Positions 1 through 14,230 of a stretch of 64,000 bases of DNA are shown here, in pieces. The stretch's first letter is position 1, and every line of letters starts with the position of its first letter. The stretch comes from Lunularia cruciata (taxonomy: Eukaryota; Streptophyta; Marchantiopsida; Lunulariales; Lunulariaceae): positions 54,312,001 to 54,376,000 of the forward strand of contig OX419757.1 of the NCBI GenBank assembly GCA_948567375.1, given 5' to 3'. The position numbers and the translations under genes were made by a program. The notes below the pieces were generated by a model. That model worked only from the letters and a program-made list of their open reading frames with translations, ran no database searches and was not told the origin of the DNA.

Positions 1-2300
1 CTTGCCGATGTTATTCACCATAAATCTCTACCTCCAGTTACAGAATAAATCACTGTAAAAGTTTCAAAGCGTTGAAATGGTTGAAGATTTAGTTTCCACA
101 GCGTAGGCACAAGGTACGCATAAAAATTTGGGCCGTTGGGACATGTTTGGTTCTGTCTACAAAGCTTATAACGGAGACTCTGCCTAGCATATTGTCTTTG
201 ACACTCTCCACAAGACAAGGCGCAAAGCTTTTGACTAAACTTGCGATTTGAGCTCCCTAAGAGAGGACAGCTTGCAAGGTACATCGCTTGGAGAAATCAG
301 AGTAAAACCAACAGGAATGATGTAAGTAAATGGAGAATGTGTAATCAAGGTGTTTGGTGAATGGAGAATGGTGTAAGTCCATATAGAATGTGTAATCAAG
401 TATTTACTCCTCCCCAACAGCTTGACAAAGAAAATATACTCGCCTGCTTATTCCTCCTTAACTTCTCGAAAGATTATATGTAATCGACGAGAACGCAATG
501 CCTGGGTCAAGCATGGTTAAAATCTATCTCTCCGTCACGTGCAGTGCTGTTTCAGGCTTCTGATTTATACCCGCAAAGTATGTACCTGCGCAGAATGTAA
601 TCCAATCAGACTGCATGATGTCGCAGACCAGGCGCTTGGTGACAAACCTCAATCGCATGAGAAAGCCGGTGGAGTGGGTTCGTGAGTACCGTGTACTCAG
701 AAAGGTGTGTGACACGATTGCTGTGAATCCTACGATTTGCTTTGCGAGACTGAAACCCCGTCTTTGCCTCACAGGAAACCTCCGATCGTCAATCGCTGGG
801 TCGCGAAGGTAGAGTCCATGGAACCTTCCACAACTTGTGCTAGTGGGGAGACAGGGTAACAAGGCCCCTGCTTTCTACCATCAAACATTTGAATTCACCA
901 ATCACTGTCACAGTACAGTGCCGATCTACAGTATAAAGGCTCCGTAATCGCAGTTCGATCATGCCGTTTGTGCCTGATCAACTCTGCTCTGAATTCTGTA
1001 TTGTACCCCTCGGGATCCTGTGAATTCAGTGCTGTATAGAGTTGTGATGGTACGGCACCCGCGCTTTCAGAGTGCCGTACTGCTTCCCGTTCGCGCTGTA
1101 GAAGCAACTTACAAAACACGACCACCTCACCAAAGTCAAGACTCAGAAGCAATCAGACTTTGTCGTGAAGGTCGTGTACAGTTGATACTATACTGTCCAT
1201 ACTATAGTTCGAGAAATCCATCCTCACATGAAATATTATGCGCTCATTATCATGTACAGTAAGGAATCCATATTGTATCACCATCTCAATTTTTCTTCCA
1301 TGTTGTGTTGGTGACGACATCGTTCAGAAAATCAAATAGCGAATAACACAAGTAACCATAAGTAACGTAAGTTTTCCTGTTAATATTACAAGTGGTGAAG
1401 CCAAGCTTTTGAAACAGTAGGAATACATCAGTTTCCATATTGAAGTTGTGTTCCTAATGTCACAATCGTATTTTAGACACTGACCTCCATTGTTGGACAC
1501 GATGATGTGGTTAAAGTTTTCAAGAAGAATTGAGCATTTCCTCATTTCTTATAACTTCTTGAGTCGAGTATATCATTGGTCACTTAAGAACCATCTTAAA
1601 GCTCTAAGAGTGATATACTCTATTATTTCAACTTCTACAGAGCTCTATCATATCACCATTAAGGACACGTTACAACCCCCAAACTTAGCCCTACCCAGGA
1701 TTTTACACTTTACATCAATCGAATTGAATCGAATCGAATCCAAGATGAAATGATATTTTTACTTTTACTCTACAGCTCACGCACATTAATCTTGAACAGG
1801 TACATCAAAACTCAAGGCCAAAGGCTAATTGATCTAGTTTGGGCACAAAGATAGCTCTTCTTTTCCATGACCAATGGTACCTACTCATCAGACACTATAT
1901 TGAAATTGTTTGGCGTTTATGTTGAACGTTATATGCACGATTACCTGGTATAGTTAACTCGTGTTGTCCAAATTTCTCTTCAATACTTATTTTTTTATTT
2001 TCTTACTTGGTCGGTGTTTAAAAATTGACCAAGATGCCATTGAAGATTGAACATGCGTAGTGTCCTTTCAAGTCAGAACACTCCATACTTTCTTCAGAAT
2101 ATCAGGCTACGTCTTGCTATAGGAAACTTTTCAAGGATGGCTATGACTATACTGCTCGTGGATATGAATTGTTTCAACACTCTGGTTCAGCTTTGCTCGA
2201 TTTCATGATAGCTGGGTATAAATGAAGGTACTTCGAGAGTCGATCAACCGTTATATAATACTGGTGATACGAGTATTTCAACAATTTGGGTTAAGGCACT
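1..2300. other. No recognisable gene; region upstream of the SCYL1-like gene
   Basis: I see no coding sequence I can support on either strand. The open frames are short, overlap on opposite strands and match no family I know. Visible structure is limited: a perfect 9-base inverted repeat (GTACGGCAC at 1050-1058 and GTGCCGTAC at 1072-1080, 13-base loop), and loosely repeated GGAGAATG / GTGTAATCAAG words at about 330-405. Part of this stretch may be promoter for the gene starting at 2694, but I cannot place a TATA box or transcription start with confidence. Confidence 0.5.
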
Positions 2301-2693
2301 TTCTTAAGCACACAAAGCTCTTGTAAAGGAAATGAGGAAAAGACAACAGATGCGTTTCCTAAGGGGGATCTCAGCAGTACTCTGTCTTAGTTACCAAGGA
2401 GTGCTTGGGAATAAAGTACAGGATCCCGAAGTCCGTGAACTTCCACCTAAGGGCCAAACCTCAGAGCCGTGGGGGTCCTTAGAGCCAGGGAGGGAGAGGC
2501 CTCAGACGAGACGTCTGCAAAGGTTCTCCCCGCATCGCGTCGAGGACCGAGCTTTCTCGAAGTAAAGACGAGAGAGGAGGCAGAAAAAGGACGTCGGAGA
2601 TTTGGAATAATGAACTGCGGTGTGGATCGCAGGGTTGTAGATCAGTGAAACAGGGATTGACACTGAGAGAAACGGATTCGATCGATAGCTGCA
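2300..2693 (+). promoter_or_regulatory. Probable 5' leader with a short upstream ORF (2610-2648)
   Basis: This GC-richer stretch lies directly before the start codon at 2694. It holds an upstream ATG at 2610 that opens a 12-codon frame (peptide begins MNCGVD) closing at TGA 2646-2648, 45 bases before the main ATG. If transcription starts upstream of 2610, this uORF could dampen translation. No transcript evidence is available, so the leader and uORF are inference. The longer open frame at 2332-2565 matches nothing I recognise. Confidence 0.3.
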
Positions 2694-5600
2694 ATGTTGA
2701 AGTTCTTGAAAGGAGCGTTAGGATCGGGGGGTGGAATCAAGGATCTGCCCTACAATATTGGAGAGCCTTATTCCACTGCTTGGGGCTCCTGGACTCACCA
2801 TCGCGGAACTTCTAAGGTGAGTGCGGCGCACTTTCTTCTTGCTCTCGCTGCGAAGAAGAGATGATTGTAAGTGGAAAATGGTCGAGAAAATGAGATCTGC
2901 CGAGGCGGTTTGTTGAACGGCAGAGCCTTGATTCTAATTTTCAATGAATGTCTGGAGTAACAGCATACGATGCTGACAGAGCTGGATGAGTGAGTACCTA
3001 GGCTTGAACTGAATTAACTGAGTGGCGGAGGCACGTCTAGGTTCTTAGCATTTACTATGAAAGTTTTCAGTTCAAATATGCAGGTTTTGATCGTACATGT
3101 TGAAAGTTAGCGGATTCTATAAAGGAATGCACTTCGGTGTTCTTGAGATCTTACGCAAATGAAAGTGTTTTTTCGGACAGGCCTATACATAATTTTATTG
3201 GAACTCGAGATAGCTCTTCAGTGATCCAAAGTAGAGTCTGATCTGGGCCAGTAGGCTCCAGGTCATTGCGTTATGCCTTGGAAGTGTTTAGCTGCGAATG
3301 GTTCCAGTTTCATAATTTCGTCCCTGTTACTGAGGTCGCTGATCACGGACAATATTTCCACGTCTCATCCTTTCGCTTTTAAAGTTTCCTCGATGTTCGC
3401 TTCCCGGTGTTCCTCCTCTATTTTTGAAACGCGTAATACGAGACTAAGAGCCCCTAAGAGTCAAACAGTTCTTTGGCAAGTTTTACTAATGTAAACATCA
3501 GCGCCTGGCCGTGCATGCATTTTTCGAAGGATCCGGATCAAAGTTTTAAGGGATATCAAACTGCTCTCTACGTCATGCTTTATCCTGTTCTTAACTCAAA
3601 ATACATTCCTCGAAATGCATTCCTACTTTTTGTTCTTAACGGCTTTCAATCCTTTTCACTGATTGAAGGAAATTCTTTGCTATTACCCACCATAGTTGCA
3701 CAATTTGTTCTCAACCAGTCCATTCAAAACTCAGATCAGGGCATGCCTGAAGAGATAGCTCTGTACTTCGTAACCCCAAAAGTTAAATTTAAATTCCTGA
3801 ATTACTTTCTGACTCGGATTTGGTGTTTTGTCTCTTTCGAACAGGATGACAACGCCCCTGTGTCAATCTTCACACTAGCTGGGACCAATGCCCAAGATGG
3901 CCGATTGGCTGCTGCACGCAATGGCGCTAAAAGGCTCCGCACTGTAAGCAATAATTTTATTCGAACCACTTGCTCCTTTGCCGCTCTATATTATTGAATG
4001 GTGCCCTTGCAGATGAGATAATTAGCTCCCCTTTTAAGCTACATGCAAACACTTGCTGAATTTTCACTTGAGTCCTAGTACCGATGCAATCTCTTACCGG
4101 CCTTAATTAATCATTCCAGGGGTCTCAAATTTCACTGACCATTTCTATTGACCAGGTTCGGCATCCCAACATTTTATCGTATCTTCACAGCACAGAAGCC
4201 GAGGCAGTTGAAGGCGGTGTTATGAAGCCTACAATATATGTTGTCACGGAACCCGTCATGCCTCTTGCTGAAAAAATCAAGGAGCTAAATTTGAAAGGGA
4301 CTCAGCGGTACGGAAATTGAACTTCTCACCCGTGCTTTGTTGCTTCAGTGTGCTGCATCCTACATTTGGTCGAATACATAGCATGTTTACATTGTTAATG
4401 TGGTGAACATGTTTAGGAATTTCTGTTAGGAATTTCCTCGCAGGAAGATGGCTACTCTTTTGACTGTGTCGTCGCTAGTTGTGCTGCCCGGTTCTGATCT
4501 TCTCTCTTGATCTTTTCAGAGATGAATTTTACGCCTGGGGTCTTCATCAAATCACGAAAGCAATAAGCTTTCTTAATAATGATTGCAAGCTCGTACAATC
4601 TCAAAACCTCAGAATACTTTGGATATGTCAACGTTTTGTTCTTTCGTGTTATCCTGTTTTAAACTGCTAGGTGCACATCTAGAAGTTCTCTATCCTTGAT
4701 TAGTAGAAAAAGGAATCATGTGCGAGTCCTCTAACTTCGAAAGTCGATTTTTCTGACAGTAGCTTGCAACGCTGCGGAGAGGACTCGTACTGGATACAAC
4801 ACTTTCTACTGCACATTCCTTTCCTACCGCTAACTTGGTTTTTGAACATGCCAGGTTCATGGAAATGTGTGTGTGGATGCTGTGGTGGTTACTCCGACTC
4901 TCGATTGGAAGTTGCACGCGTTCGATGTATTGTCAGAATTCGATGGGGGCAATCCCGCTGCCTCTGGCGCTATGCTGGTAAGTATTTGTCTTCGCGTTCG
5001 AAAAATTGCTTATTTCTTCATGGTGATCTGATGCCATCAGAGTTGAAATCAGAGCAGCTACTTTTTCTTCGTGCCTAAACAAATGGTTGGCACGTAGTCT
5101 CTTCGTCAGAGCCAGAGCTAGCAAGTCTCCGTCAAATTCTGAAGAAACTCTCTGCCTGCTGTGTGGGATTTAGAGGTTTCAAAAAAGCCTGATGTGGACA
5201 CTGATATGCATCTTACATGACCTTGTATGGACGAAAAACTTTGGCAGCAATACGAGTGGCTAGTTGGTCCTCAGTATAAGTCTCAAGAACTCGCAAAAAC
5301 TGATTGGGCGACAATCCGGAAATCATCTCCTTGGGCCACTGACTCGTGGGGACTTGGTATGTACACAAATCGAAGGTCCCATCTTCGTAAATTAGAACTC
5401 CGTTATGTCTGCAAAGATTTGTGGTCCTTTTTATACCTTCTGCTATTAGAAGTTTCTGTTTGATACATATCTGACTAAACGTGTTGACGTTTTAGGTTGC
5501 TTGATTTATGAGCTTTTCCTTGGGTCGAAGTTGACAAAGACAGAGGATCTTCGCAACACCGGATCCATCCCTAAGGTGGTTTAATTCCTGTAAGCTTGCA

Positions 5601-8600
5601 TTTTCGACTAGGAAAGTTAGTGAGGATGACGTGGTTCAAGAAGATGAGCCTTGTCCTATCCAATGCCCGTATCTGCATCGTATGCTCTTCTTCATCTAGA
5701 ACTACATTGTCATTGGAGCAATTGCAGCTTAATGTTACTGCTTCAAGTTAGATGAGTGGTTCTACCCTTATGCCGGCTATTGGTTAGCAAGTCTAATTTT
5801 CTTGGTCCCGTGTCATCAGACGCTGCTTCCTGACTACCAAAGACTACTAGGTTCTATCCCCTCACGAAGGATGAATCCGGCAAAGCTGGTAGAAAATAGT
5901 GGTGAGCTTCTCGGGAGTTTCGTCATCCTTAATTTGAACGTAAATTATTTGATTTAAAGCTAGTGGAAACGAGTTTGCATTAATATGTTTTGCAGTTGGT
6001 GCATGAAACTGTGTTATAATCATGTAGCAAGTCTTGATTGCCTCGGCATGTGCTGAATGCGGCAGGACTAATAATACTACGTTCATCTGGATTATGAAAC
6101 AGAGTTTTTCCAAAATAAGCTCGTGGAAACTATTCAGTTCATGGAAGTTTTGAACCTTAAAGACAGTGTGGAGAAGGATTCCTTCTTCCGGAAATTATCT
6201 ACGTTGGCTGAACAACTTCCTAGAGAAATTGTAGTTAAGAAGGTAAGCGGCTACTTATGCCCTATACTCTATTGCTCATTACAATTTACTCTATTGCCAT
6301 GTCATTCTTAGGTGAAAATTATGCTGTTACTATTATTGTCAGCAGCCGCCCTTGGTCATGTCAATAAGTAGTGTCACGTGCACATAGTAGACTTTGATGT
6401 CTCTTGCCCTTTTGCTCAAGAAACATTTGTAATGCTTTGATTTTAAAATTGCAGAAATGTGGCCGGAAGGGACTAATAATTGTGGTTTTGGATCATAGTT
6501 GCTGCCCCTTCTTGCCTCGGCGCTTGAATTTGGTTCTGCTGCCGCGCCAGCATTGAATCCGTTGCTAAAGATGGGATCCTGGCTTTCACAAGATGACTTT
6601 AATTCCAAGGTATCTCGCCTTACCATGTAGCTGTCATTACAGTCACTAACATATCTGTGGCCACTGACTTGTTAGGTTGCTACAGACGATCAGAAAGTCA
6701 ATAAAATCGTACGGGCTGGTTTAAACCTTTTCCTTCATGGTAGTATCACCTCCATAAGCTAGATATTATTGCTCAAGCTTAGCATGAAGGCAGTCACGAA
6801 GTCTGTGACTCAATATCAACCTCTTTGCTATCTCCTTAAAGAGTCAAGATCGTAATCCCGTCAGTTATTTTCCTGTTAACGGTAGCTCTGAAACGGCCTG
6901 TTCATATACCAGTTGGAATCACTGTCGTTTGTGGATTAAAGCTTATGAATATCATTTTGTGTTCCTGTCGAGGTTTAGTGACTTCATGGAAAACCAGACC
7001 TAGCTTGCTTATGGTCTTGATTGGCTAGCATTTTATTAGGATTCAGCACACTACATTGGAAACTTATTCGACTACCCAAGTTGAGCGAAAGGGCACGAGA
7101 GATTTGTAGTTTTTCTTGATTAGGAACTTATAGTTGGTGGACCCCGAAATATCGGCAGGTTCTACCAACTGTGATCAGACTTTTTGCCTCCAGTGACAGA
7201 GCCATTCGAGTTGGTTTACTTCAACACATAGAGAGTTTTGGAAATGGCTTATCAACCCAGATTGTTGATGAACAGGTAAAACTCAACTATGCTCGACCTT
7301 TTCAGCATTAACGATCATGCACGTTTTGTTCTTTCCGCTTTACGTTTTGTTGTTTCTTTCTGTTGTCAGTTTCCTGAATGCTGGATGGAAGTACAGGCTT
7401 CCATATTTACAGACAACGGTTACTGCTGTGAATAATGTTACCGGTTACTTAATCACGTATTTTTTGCTTTCTCGCATAGTAGGTTTTCCCGCACGTCGCC
7501 ACTGGCTTCTCGGATTCATCGGCGTTTCTGCGAGAACTTACTTTGAAAGCTATGTTAACACTTGCCCCGAAGGTATACACCCTAGTTGATCTCTTGTCCG
7601 GCTTAAATTTGCTTGACTCAAAAGACCTGGAAGATGTAGGCAAACATGTATTTTATTCAAAGTGTGATGAAGTCCATTTTATAGTCATGATATTGGTGTC
7701 AGCTTCCTTGTGACGACGTCCAACGTGTACAGTGGAGAGGTCTTATGTCTCATCTAAGAGTGAGAAAGATGCCTAATGGATACTTTGTTTTATTTGAATG
7801 TAGCTCTCACAGCGAACAATCACTGGATCTCTTCTGAAGTATCTCTCCAAGCTTCAGGTTTGTTAATGCTTTGAACACATTTATGGGTCTGATGCGAGAC
7901 GGATCATTGACTGCTTTTCTTTTACACTGGACTTGAAAGCGATTGTTTATGTGCAAGCATCTTGGACTTATGTCAAGGCTATTTCCTTTCACATGTGATT
8001 GGAATATGTTTTCCTCCGAAATCCTCAAGAAGCACCGTCTAACCTCTTAAGAATGATTTCAGGTTGATGAAGAACCCGCCATACGAACAAATACCACGAT
8101 TCTGCTGGGAAATATTGCAGGTCACCTAAACGAAGGAGTAAGTTTCATGGCCAAAATATGGTTTGGGTTGTTGTATCTTAATGAGCGCTTGTTTATCATT
8201 CTCAACTCTGGAGTGTTATAGGACCTGTTTGAAGCAAGCTGCATAATTTTCCTAGATCTGCCATGATTTCCTGTTCATTATAGGTCTTGTAATTGGGTTA
8301 ACCAAGCGAATCTGTTGATCTTCGGGTGCCAGAGTTTTCAGCCCATTCTCGGTGGAAATTGGTGTGAGGACATGTACGTTATTGTGACACTTGAGTTTCA
8401 TGTTGTGTAGACAAGAAAGCGAGTTTTGATCAATGCTTTTACTGTACGTGCCCTGCGCGATGGATTTGCTCCAGCGAGAGGAGCTGGTAAAGTTGAACTC
8501 TTGCATAACTTAAAAGTCCTGGACACCAGGGTCTTCTGAAAGCACTACTCAATATCGATAAAAGTAAGAGAAGAGATTTTTAGGGTTAGTGGACGGAAGG

Positions 8601-10937
8601 AATTTAAGCTGGTGTGAAGTTATCAGTTGTTTAGGTGGATTCTGTTTACGTTCCGTTTTCATTCTGTTTCTCATTCCCTATTGGCAAATGTCGCATAGCC
8701 CACAACTTACTTGTCTGATGAGTTTTATGTGTTGCAGGAATCATGGCGCTTACTGCAACCATGGAGTACTATGACGCAACAGAAATTGCAACTCGCATAT
8801 TACCCCATCTTGTCATACTGACTGTTGATGGTGACAGGTACTTTTGAGCTCTGTAAGATATCTTTGAATTAGAAGTCCTATGCCCACATCTGAATTTTCA
8901 CATAGCTCCGTTCTTTTAGGCCCTACACGTGCCTTTCGTCTTGCTGTCACTCACAGGAGAAAACCTACGTATGATCCAATACTGTCAGTGTTCCAATGCG
9001 AAGGCTGAACTCTGATTCTGTTCATTACTTCTTACTATATCGCTGGTTGGGGGTACTTGTACCATTTCTTGCCCACAATAGACCTATCAGTTAACGTTCT
9101 GTTTTTTATAGTACACTGATTTTAGAACAAACGGGCTTATGACCGATTTTGTAAGAGGAAAATGGTATGAGCATACCAATGCACCCTATTCATCAGTTTG
9201 CTTTGGGATTTGTTCATTTTGAGCGTTTCTGTCGATATCGTACTTCCCCCTGCTGGTTACGGTAACGCAGGTGAACCAGTATCGTGCTGAACGTAAATGT
9301 TTGGAATCTCACTCTACGTTTCCTTATTGCAGTGACGTGAGGCTGAAAGCTTTCCAGGCAACAGAATCTTTCTTGCAAGCCATCAAACAGTACCATGAAA
9401 AGGTCCTGGAGAGTATCGGTTTTGATGGGGTCATCTTATTGTATAATTCTCAGTTTCGACCTGAAGATTCTACCACGAGCTCTAAGTAGTGTGTGTTGCT
9501 TTGTACAGGTGAATATGGGAGATGGGGGTTCAAGTCTTGCTACTGCTGCTGGACTAAGTGCCAATTCTGGACTGTTGGGGTAAGTTTACACCTTTGGAGT
9601 TATTGTAAGTCCCATGTTCCGGTCATGAGGATACTACACATTCTTCCTGAACCTTAAAGTGTCAAATTAACGTGCTCTTTATTTACCGTTGATGGAGTTT
9701 GGAACGTACAGAAGGCTATATGCACTTTCCCATATGGGAACTGTCTAGTAGATCAACGATTCAATTGGTTACCTGGCATTTGCCAGTGCATTCAAAGCAC
9801 CCAGGTGTCTTATGTGGAAGATTCCCTCCCGTACTAAAAGAGTTTCCATTCTGCAGATGGGCAGTAAGCTCCTTAACGGCAACCAAAACTAAAACAGAGA
9901 TAGGTGCATCTCGAGTTTCCGACACATCGCCGGATAAATCTTCCAGAACTTCTGGTATGTTAGCAACCTTGGATCCTGTGAAATTTCTGTAAGAAACACA
10001 GGAGTTATTCCAGTGAGGGCTCAGACGCTTCAGGATACCTGAAGAGTCCGAAGTAAACTTCTGCAGATTCCATGTCATAGGTCTTGCATGATCACAGATT
10101 TCTTCTTGGTAACTGAAGCGAGTAAATGCTTTGAATTCGTTTTAAATGTTGCAGCACCATCAGTCTCTGAGAGACCTCCTCCTCCACCTGTCTCTGTCCA
10201 TACCACTTCCTACCAACCGGAAACTCCAGCGGTTGCATCTCCAACTTCAGATGGATGGGGGGACATCAACGAGAATGGAAACGCAAACGGGGATGATGAC
10301 GACGCCGATGGTTGGGGAGATATGGGGTTAGGCGAGGATCCAGCTCTCGCAAGACTACAAGCAGCTCAGCAAAGACCAGTGTCTTATACAAAGTCACAGA
10401 TAACTACCACCACAACTACTGTAAAATCAAGTAAGGAACTCCGAGACCAGTTTGTTCACCCCTATGTTTTTGCTCCTCCAGGATCTTTTCCACTGGTGTA
10501 TATTGTGTATACAGTTGATCTGGACTCGCTACCATATATGGAGTTTCTCCGGCTGGAAGATTTCCAGCCTAACCAGAATCGAACGTTTTGCTTCTTCAGA
10601 AGTGAATACCTCTCGACCTAGCGGTCCTACCAAGAGTCACGTTGAAACTCGAAAAGCGGATGATGAGGACGACCCCTGGGCTTCCATCGCAGCTCCTCCT
10701 CCTTCAAGTACTGCGAGACCTCTGAGCACGTCTTCGAGCGCTTCGAGTGGACGGGGTTCATTAGCTCCTCGTGTGAGACCTGGTCAACATGTGTCTATAG
10801 GCCAACATGTATCGTTAGAAAAAGCTTTGGGAGGTTCTGATTCTAGTAATGCTGGGCGGGGTGGTAGAGGTAGGGGTAGATCAGCACCCATGAAATTAGG
10901 GGCTCAGCGTGTAACTCGACCTTCTGAGGACATGTAA
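2694..10937 (+). CDS. SCYL1: SCYL1-like pseudokinase with HEAT repeats (21 exons, 818 aa)
   Basis: Exons as I read them: 2694-2816, 3845-3943, 4156-4307, 4520-4592, 4855-4977, 5248-5356, 5496-5575, 5820-5901, 6103-6242, 6499-6609, 7159-7275, 7483-7572, 7804-7857, 8063-8137, 8411-8486, 8738-8837, 9333-9402, 9509-9579, 9857-9954, 10155-10430, 10600-10937. All introns are GT-AG and the lengths sum to 2457 bases, in frame. Residues about 30-310 form a kinase fold without catalytic residues: HGN at about 151-153 replaces the HRD loop, and there is no DFG. HEAT-type helices fill about 320-560. The tail has W-G-D acidic motifs, DDPWAS and an RGG-like stretch. This order and length fit SCYL1 proteins, including the plant form linked to tRNA export; animal SCYL1 acts in Golgi-ER traffic and tRNA export. 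Function here is inferred from family. The exon 17 donor (GTCCTG) is weak. The gene looks intact. Confidence 0.93.
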
Positions 10938-10996
10938 AACCAACCGATACCGTCTGTATTAGTCCTAGTATAGCCGTTTGATTTTGTCCATCTCCT

Positions 10997-11002
10997 AATA
11001 AA
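10997..11002 (+). terminator. Polyadenylation signal AATAAA of the SCYL1-like gene
   Basis: A canonical AATAAA lies 60 bases after the stop codon, followed by a T-rich stretch (AATTTTTTATTAC). This fits the 3' end of the SCYL1-like transcript. It is a sequence match only. Confidence 0.6.
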
Positions 11003-11039
11003 GTTTCAACAATTTTTTATTACACTCCATGCACTAGTT

Positions 11040-13600
11040 TCTTTTTGTTGCAGAGAGCAGTGAGCACATTAGGGGCTTTCAGTCCTGGCATCGTCGGAGT
11101 TGAGAGGAGCCTACTGTCCGTCCATTGATTGACTGGCGAATAAGAATTGGGGTTCCCACATTCTAAGCGCACTTTCTTAAACAAGTCTAGCCACTCCCAA
11201 GGAAATTCATGATGATGTATGTGTTTTAAGATGAATTTTAGGTATTTGGTTTTGGAACGATTTGGATGCACGTTCCTTATCTATCGTAGTAGATTCGCAT
11301 TATCTTCGCGATATTCCATCATTAAGAACTAATTCTAAATTCTGAATCTGATATAACCTACAATGAGAAATGGAACACAGACACTTAGAATGATACAACG
11401 GCCACTCCTCTCTGGGGAGTCCCATCTCCAGAAATGAGACACTATCGCAGTCTGTAGTGGCAGCCACTTCCCGTTTGGCTATTGTCCAGTTCCCCTCTGG
11501 GCGTTGCCGGAAGTGGCCTGCAAAACTGCAATGGTTGAAACCCCCGATGTAACCCTCCTGTAATGAGAAAGAGTATAGCGGGTACAGCCGCTCCGGCATC
11601 ATCTATTGATGCTAAGTATTGTTGTTCCAATCATACTACGTACATGAAGAGTTCGACAGTTTTGCCCACCTGGCCTTGGCCAAAAATTGATAATCAAGTG
11701 GCATGTCAGCTCTAATGAGTTCGTGAGGAAACTGTACTTATTCGTATAATCGGGAGCCTTAATTCTCTATTGAAGCTTGAGTTTATCAGTGCACTTTCGA
11801 TATTGGATGATCTTGTGATTAGAGACCTCAAGAAATCACAAGGATGTCTATTGCCATGCACGATATTAGGGATGAGACTAACATGATTGATTACCTATTG
11901 GGGCTTAGCACCCTATTTTACCCCCTATGGTTTTTCCTTGGAAGGCTTGATGGGTCTTCTCTTCCTTCTTGTTATCGCACGCGGTCGCCTTCTTCGATTT
12001 CTAGCATCTCATGATAAAAAGAAAAGATCAAGAGGGAAAAGTGAGAAGGATTTGCATAATCTCTCTGCTTGATTGGGTTGTCCAAGTGGTCAAACTGCTT
12101 ATGAAAGCGAATTTTACTGTAAGTGAGAAAATATCTAAAAAGGAAGCTCAGTGGGCGAATTGCTTCTTTACGCACCGTACTTAATGTCAATGTTGCAGTT
12201 ATCTACGTCCCCCTCGATATATCCTTCCTAACTTGGAAGCTGGGACCGTAACTCTTGTAACTAGTCTACATAAAAGCATTAAATTTTATGTTTTTCTAAA
12301 CTTGTCTCATTTACAATCTGGAATTGTTCTCTTACAAGATACAAATATAGTTTTAGAAAACCTAGAGATTTTGTATGTATGATGACACTTTGTATTTAAG
12401 GCTTGAAATTTATAATTTGATTATTAATATTTTTAAATTTAATTATTTCTAGTTGAATAACAATACCCACTTGTAAATAATATGGTCTGCATGGATAATA
12501 TCACCTTCTATTTAGGCACATCCCTTTTTGTATTGTATAAATGAGCACATTTTGGTATATTTTCTTACTTCGATTATTTGTCAATACAAGTTATATACAT
12601 GTTTAAATTTCCCTTAATATGCTATAAATAAGTTTTAAAAACAAAGTAAAAATATGCCTATCACGAATTACTCCAATTTGTGCCTAAACACATGCCAAAA
12701 AGTACATTAGCTTAGAGGAAAGTATTTTTCACGTAATTAGGTAGAGAATAAAACGTTTAGGGTTTTGTGACATAAGAATCTTGGAGAAAAATGCAGTGTT
12801 AGATTCAACAAAAGATGTGGCAATTAAATATCACAAAGTAAGTCAAAACTTCAAAAATAAATCGTTCTTGTTTGGGCGGTTCTATTTGGGTTTAAACCGT
12901 CTATAACTTACACAACCGATTATAATTGTGAAGGGCTCCAAAAAATCAGTTATGATTGTGGAAGCTCCAAAGAATCAGAATAATGTAATTTTCGTTCCAT
13001 ATTATATAAATATATAAAAATAAATTCGCTCACTCTATAACCACCATGAAATCGATTTGATGAAATCATGAATTTATTTGAAGATTATCATTAGGTACCG
13101 TAATGGAAAAAGAAGCTATATTAACAAATAAATCGTTAAAAATTTTAGATATCCATTTTAGTATTGAATAATATATAAAAATTCACCTTTAAAAAATTTA
13201 AAAAAATAGAAAAGAAAAGAGAAGAAAAGAAAATATTTCATAATACTCACTTTGTATTTTTTTTTATTAATAAAGGTAAAATCTCAACATAAAATACTTA
13301 AATTGGTGAAACTGTGGTAAAGCTTGTCTTCTTTGTCATGATGAGGATAATAAGAAAATATTTATTTTCTTAGTTTCTTGAATACATTTTATGATATGAG
13401 ATTTTTTTGGATTACACTTTTTCTAAATTTATATATTTGTAAAGAAAATGAATCATTATCAAGATATCTTCCTTGTCAAATTTAAAAAAAAAAAATTTAT
13501 ATTATTTATAGCAAGAAGATTATTATGGCTGTCATCTAACAATTAGCAGATCTACTTTTCTATAATAATCAATCTTCATGATCATTATCATAACATTTTT
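11040..13600. other. No gene; AT-rich block from about 12,240 to 13,560
   Basis: No supportable coding sequence. From about 12,240 the composition turns strongly AT-rich, with A/T homopolymer runs and an AAAAGA-type purine run near 13,200-13,235. A loose tandem duplication of about 30 bases built on ATTGTGRAGGGCTCCAAA / CTCCAAAGAATCAG lies at about 12,923-12,978. It may be debris of a small transposon, but I found no paired terminal repeats. The block ends near the peroxidase pseudogene. Confidence 0.5.
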
Positions 13601-14230
13601 GCAACGCCTGAATTTGGTTTCGCTAGAGTGATAGTCTTGGCTGTCAAAGTTATATTATTAGTTGTTCAAAGTCTACTTCACGAACAACCAGATTTTGAGT
13701 TAGGACTATTGATCACACCGTGAGATCTATCATCACTTGCATAGTTTGCATCGCCCTGGAGATCTAGGTTGAGCAAAAAAGTCTAGTACAACTCTAGATA
13801 GCTCACTTTCTGTGATGATGAGCCTGTGCGCGTGCCTAATTGGACTTCCAGCTGATGTGGAAGGCAATAATATGATACGACTCTGGGGACAGGAAATTCA
13901 TCCGCCTTCTAGTTCCACTTCTAACTCCAAAACTGACTGATATGCAGGGATGCGATGGATCTGTTCTTCTAGGGAATACTGCTGAGAAGGATGTAGCCCC
14001 GAATTTTGGTTCGTTGAGAGGATTCGATCAAGTTGATCTAATCAAAGCCAAACTTGAGGAAGTTTGCCCTGGTGTTGTTTCATGTGCTGACATCCTTGCT
14101 GTATTAGCGCATCATGTTATAGTTGAGGTCAGTACTGTTCAGTGGCAAATGTATGCTAGCCACGGCCAGTGATTTGCAGTCCTTCTATAGCTCAGCATGG
14201 CTGGGTTGATTTCCCATTGTGCTTAGAATC

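Noticed and set aside
524-862. 112-codon minus-strand frame
   Set aside because: Overlaps an opposite-strand frame, has no family features, and has no neighbouring exons that extend it.
2332-2565. 77-codon plus-strand frame before SCYL1
   Set aside because: No family match, and it lies in the probable leader; composition explains it.
3473-3844. Open frame of 124 codons in SCYL1 intron 1 running in frame into exon 2
   Set aside because: Amino acid content is hydrophobic and unlike SCYL1 N-termini, while exon 1 (MLKFLKGALG...) gives the expected family start with good splice sites. Probably chance.
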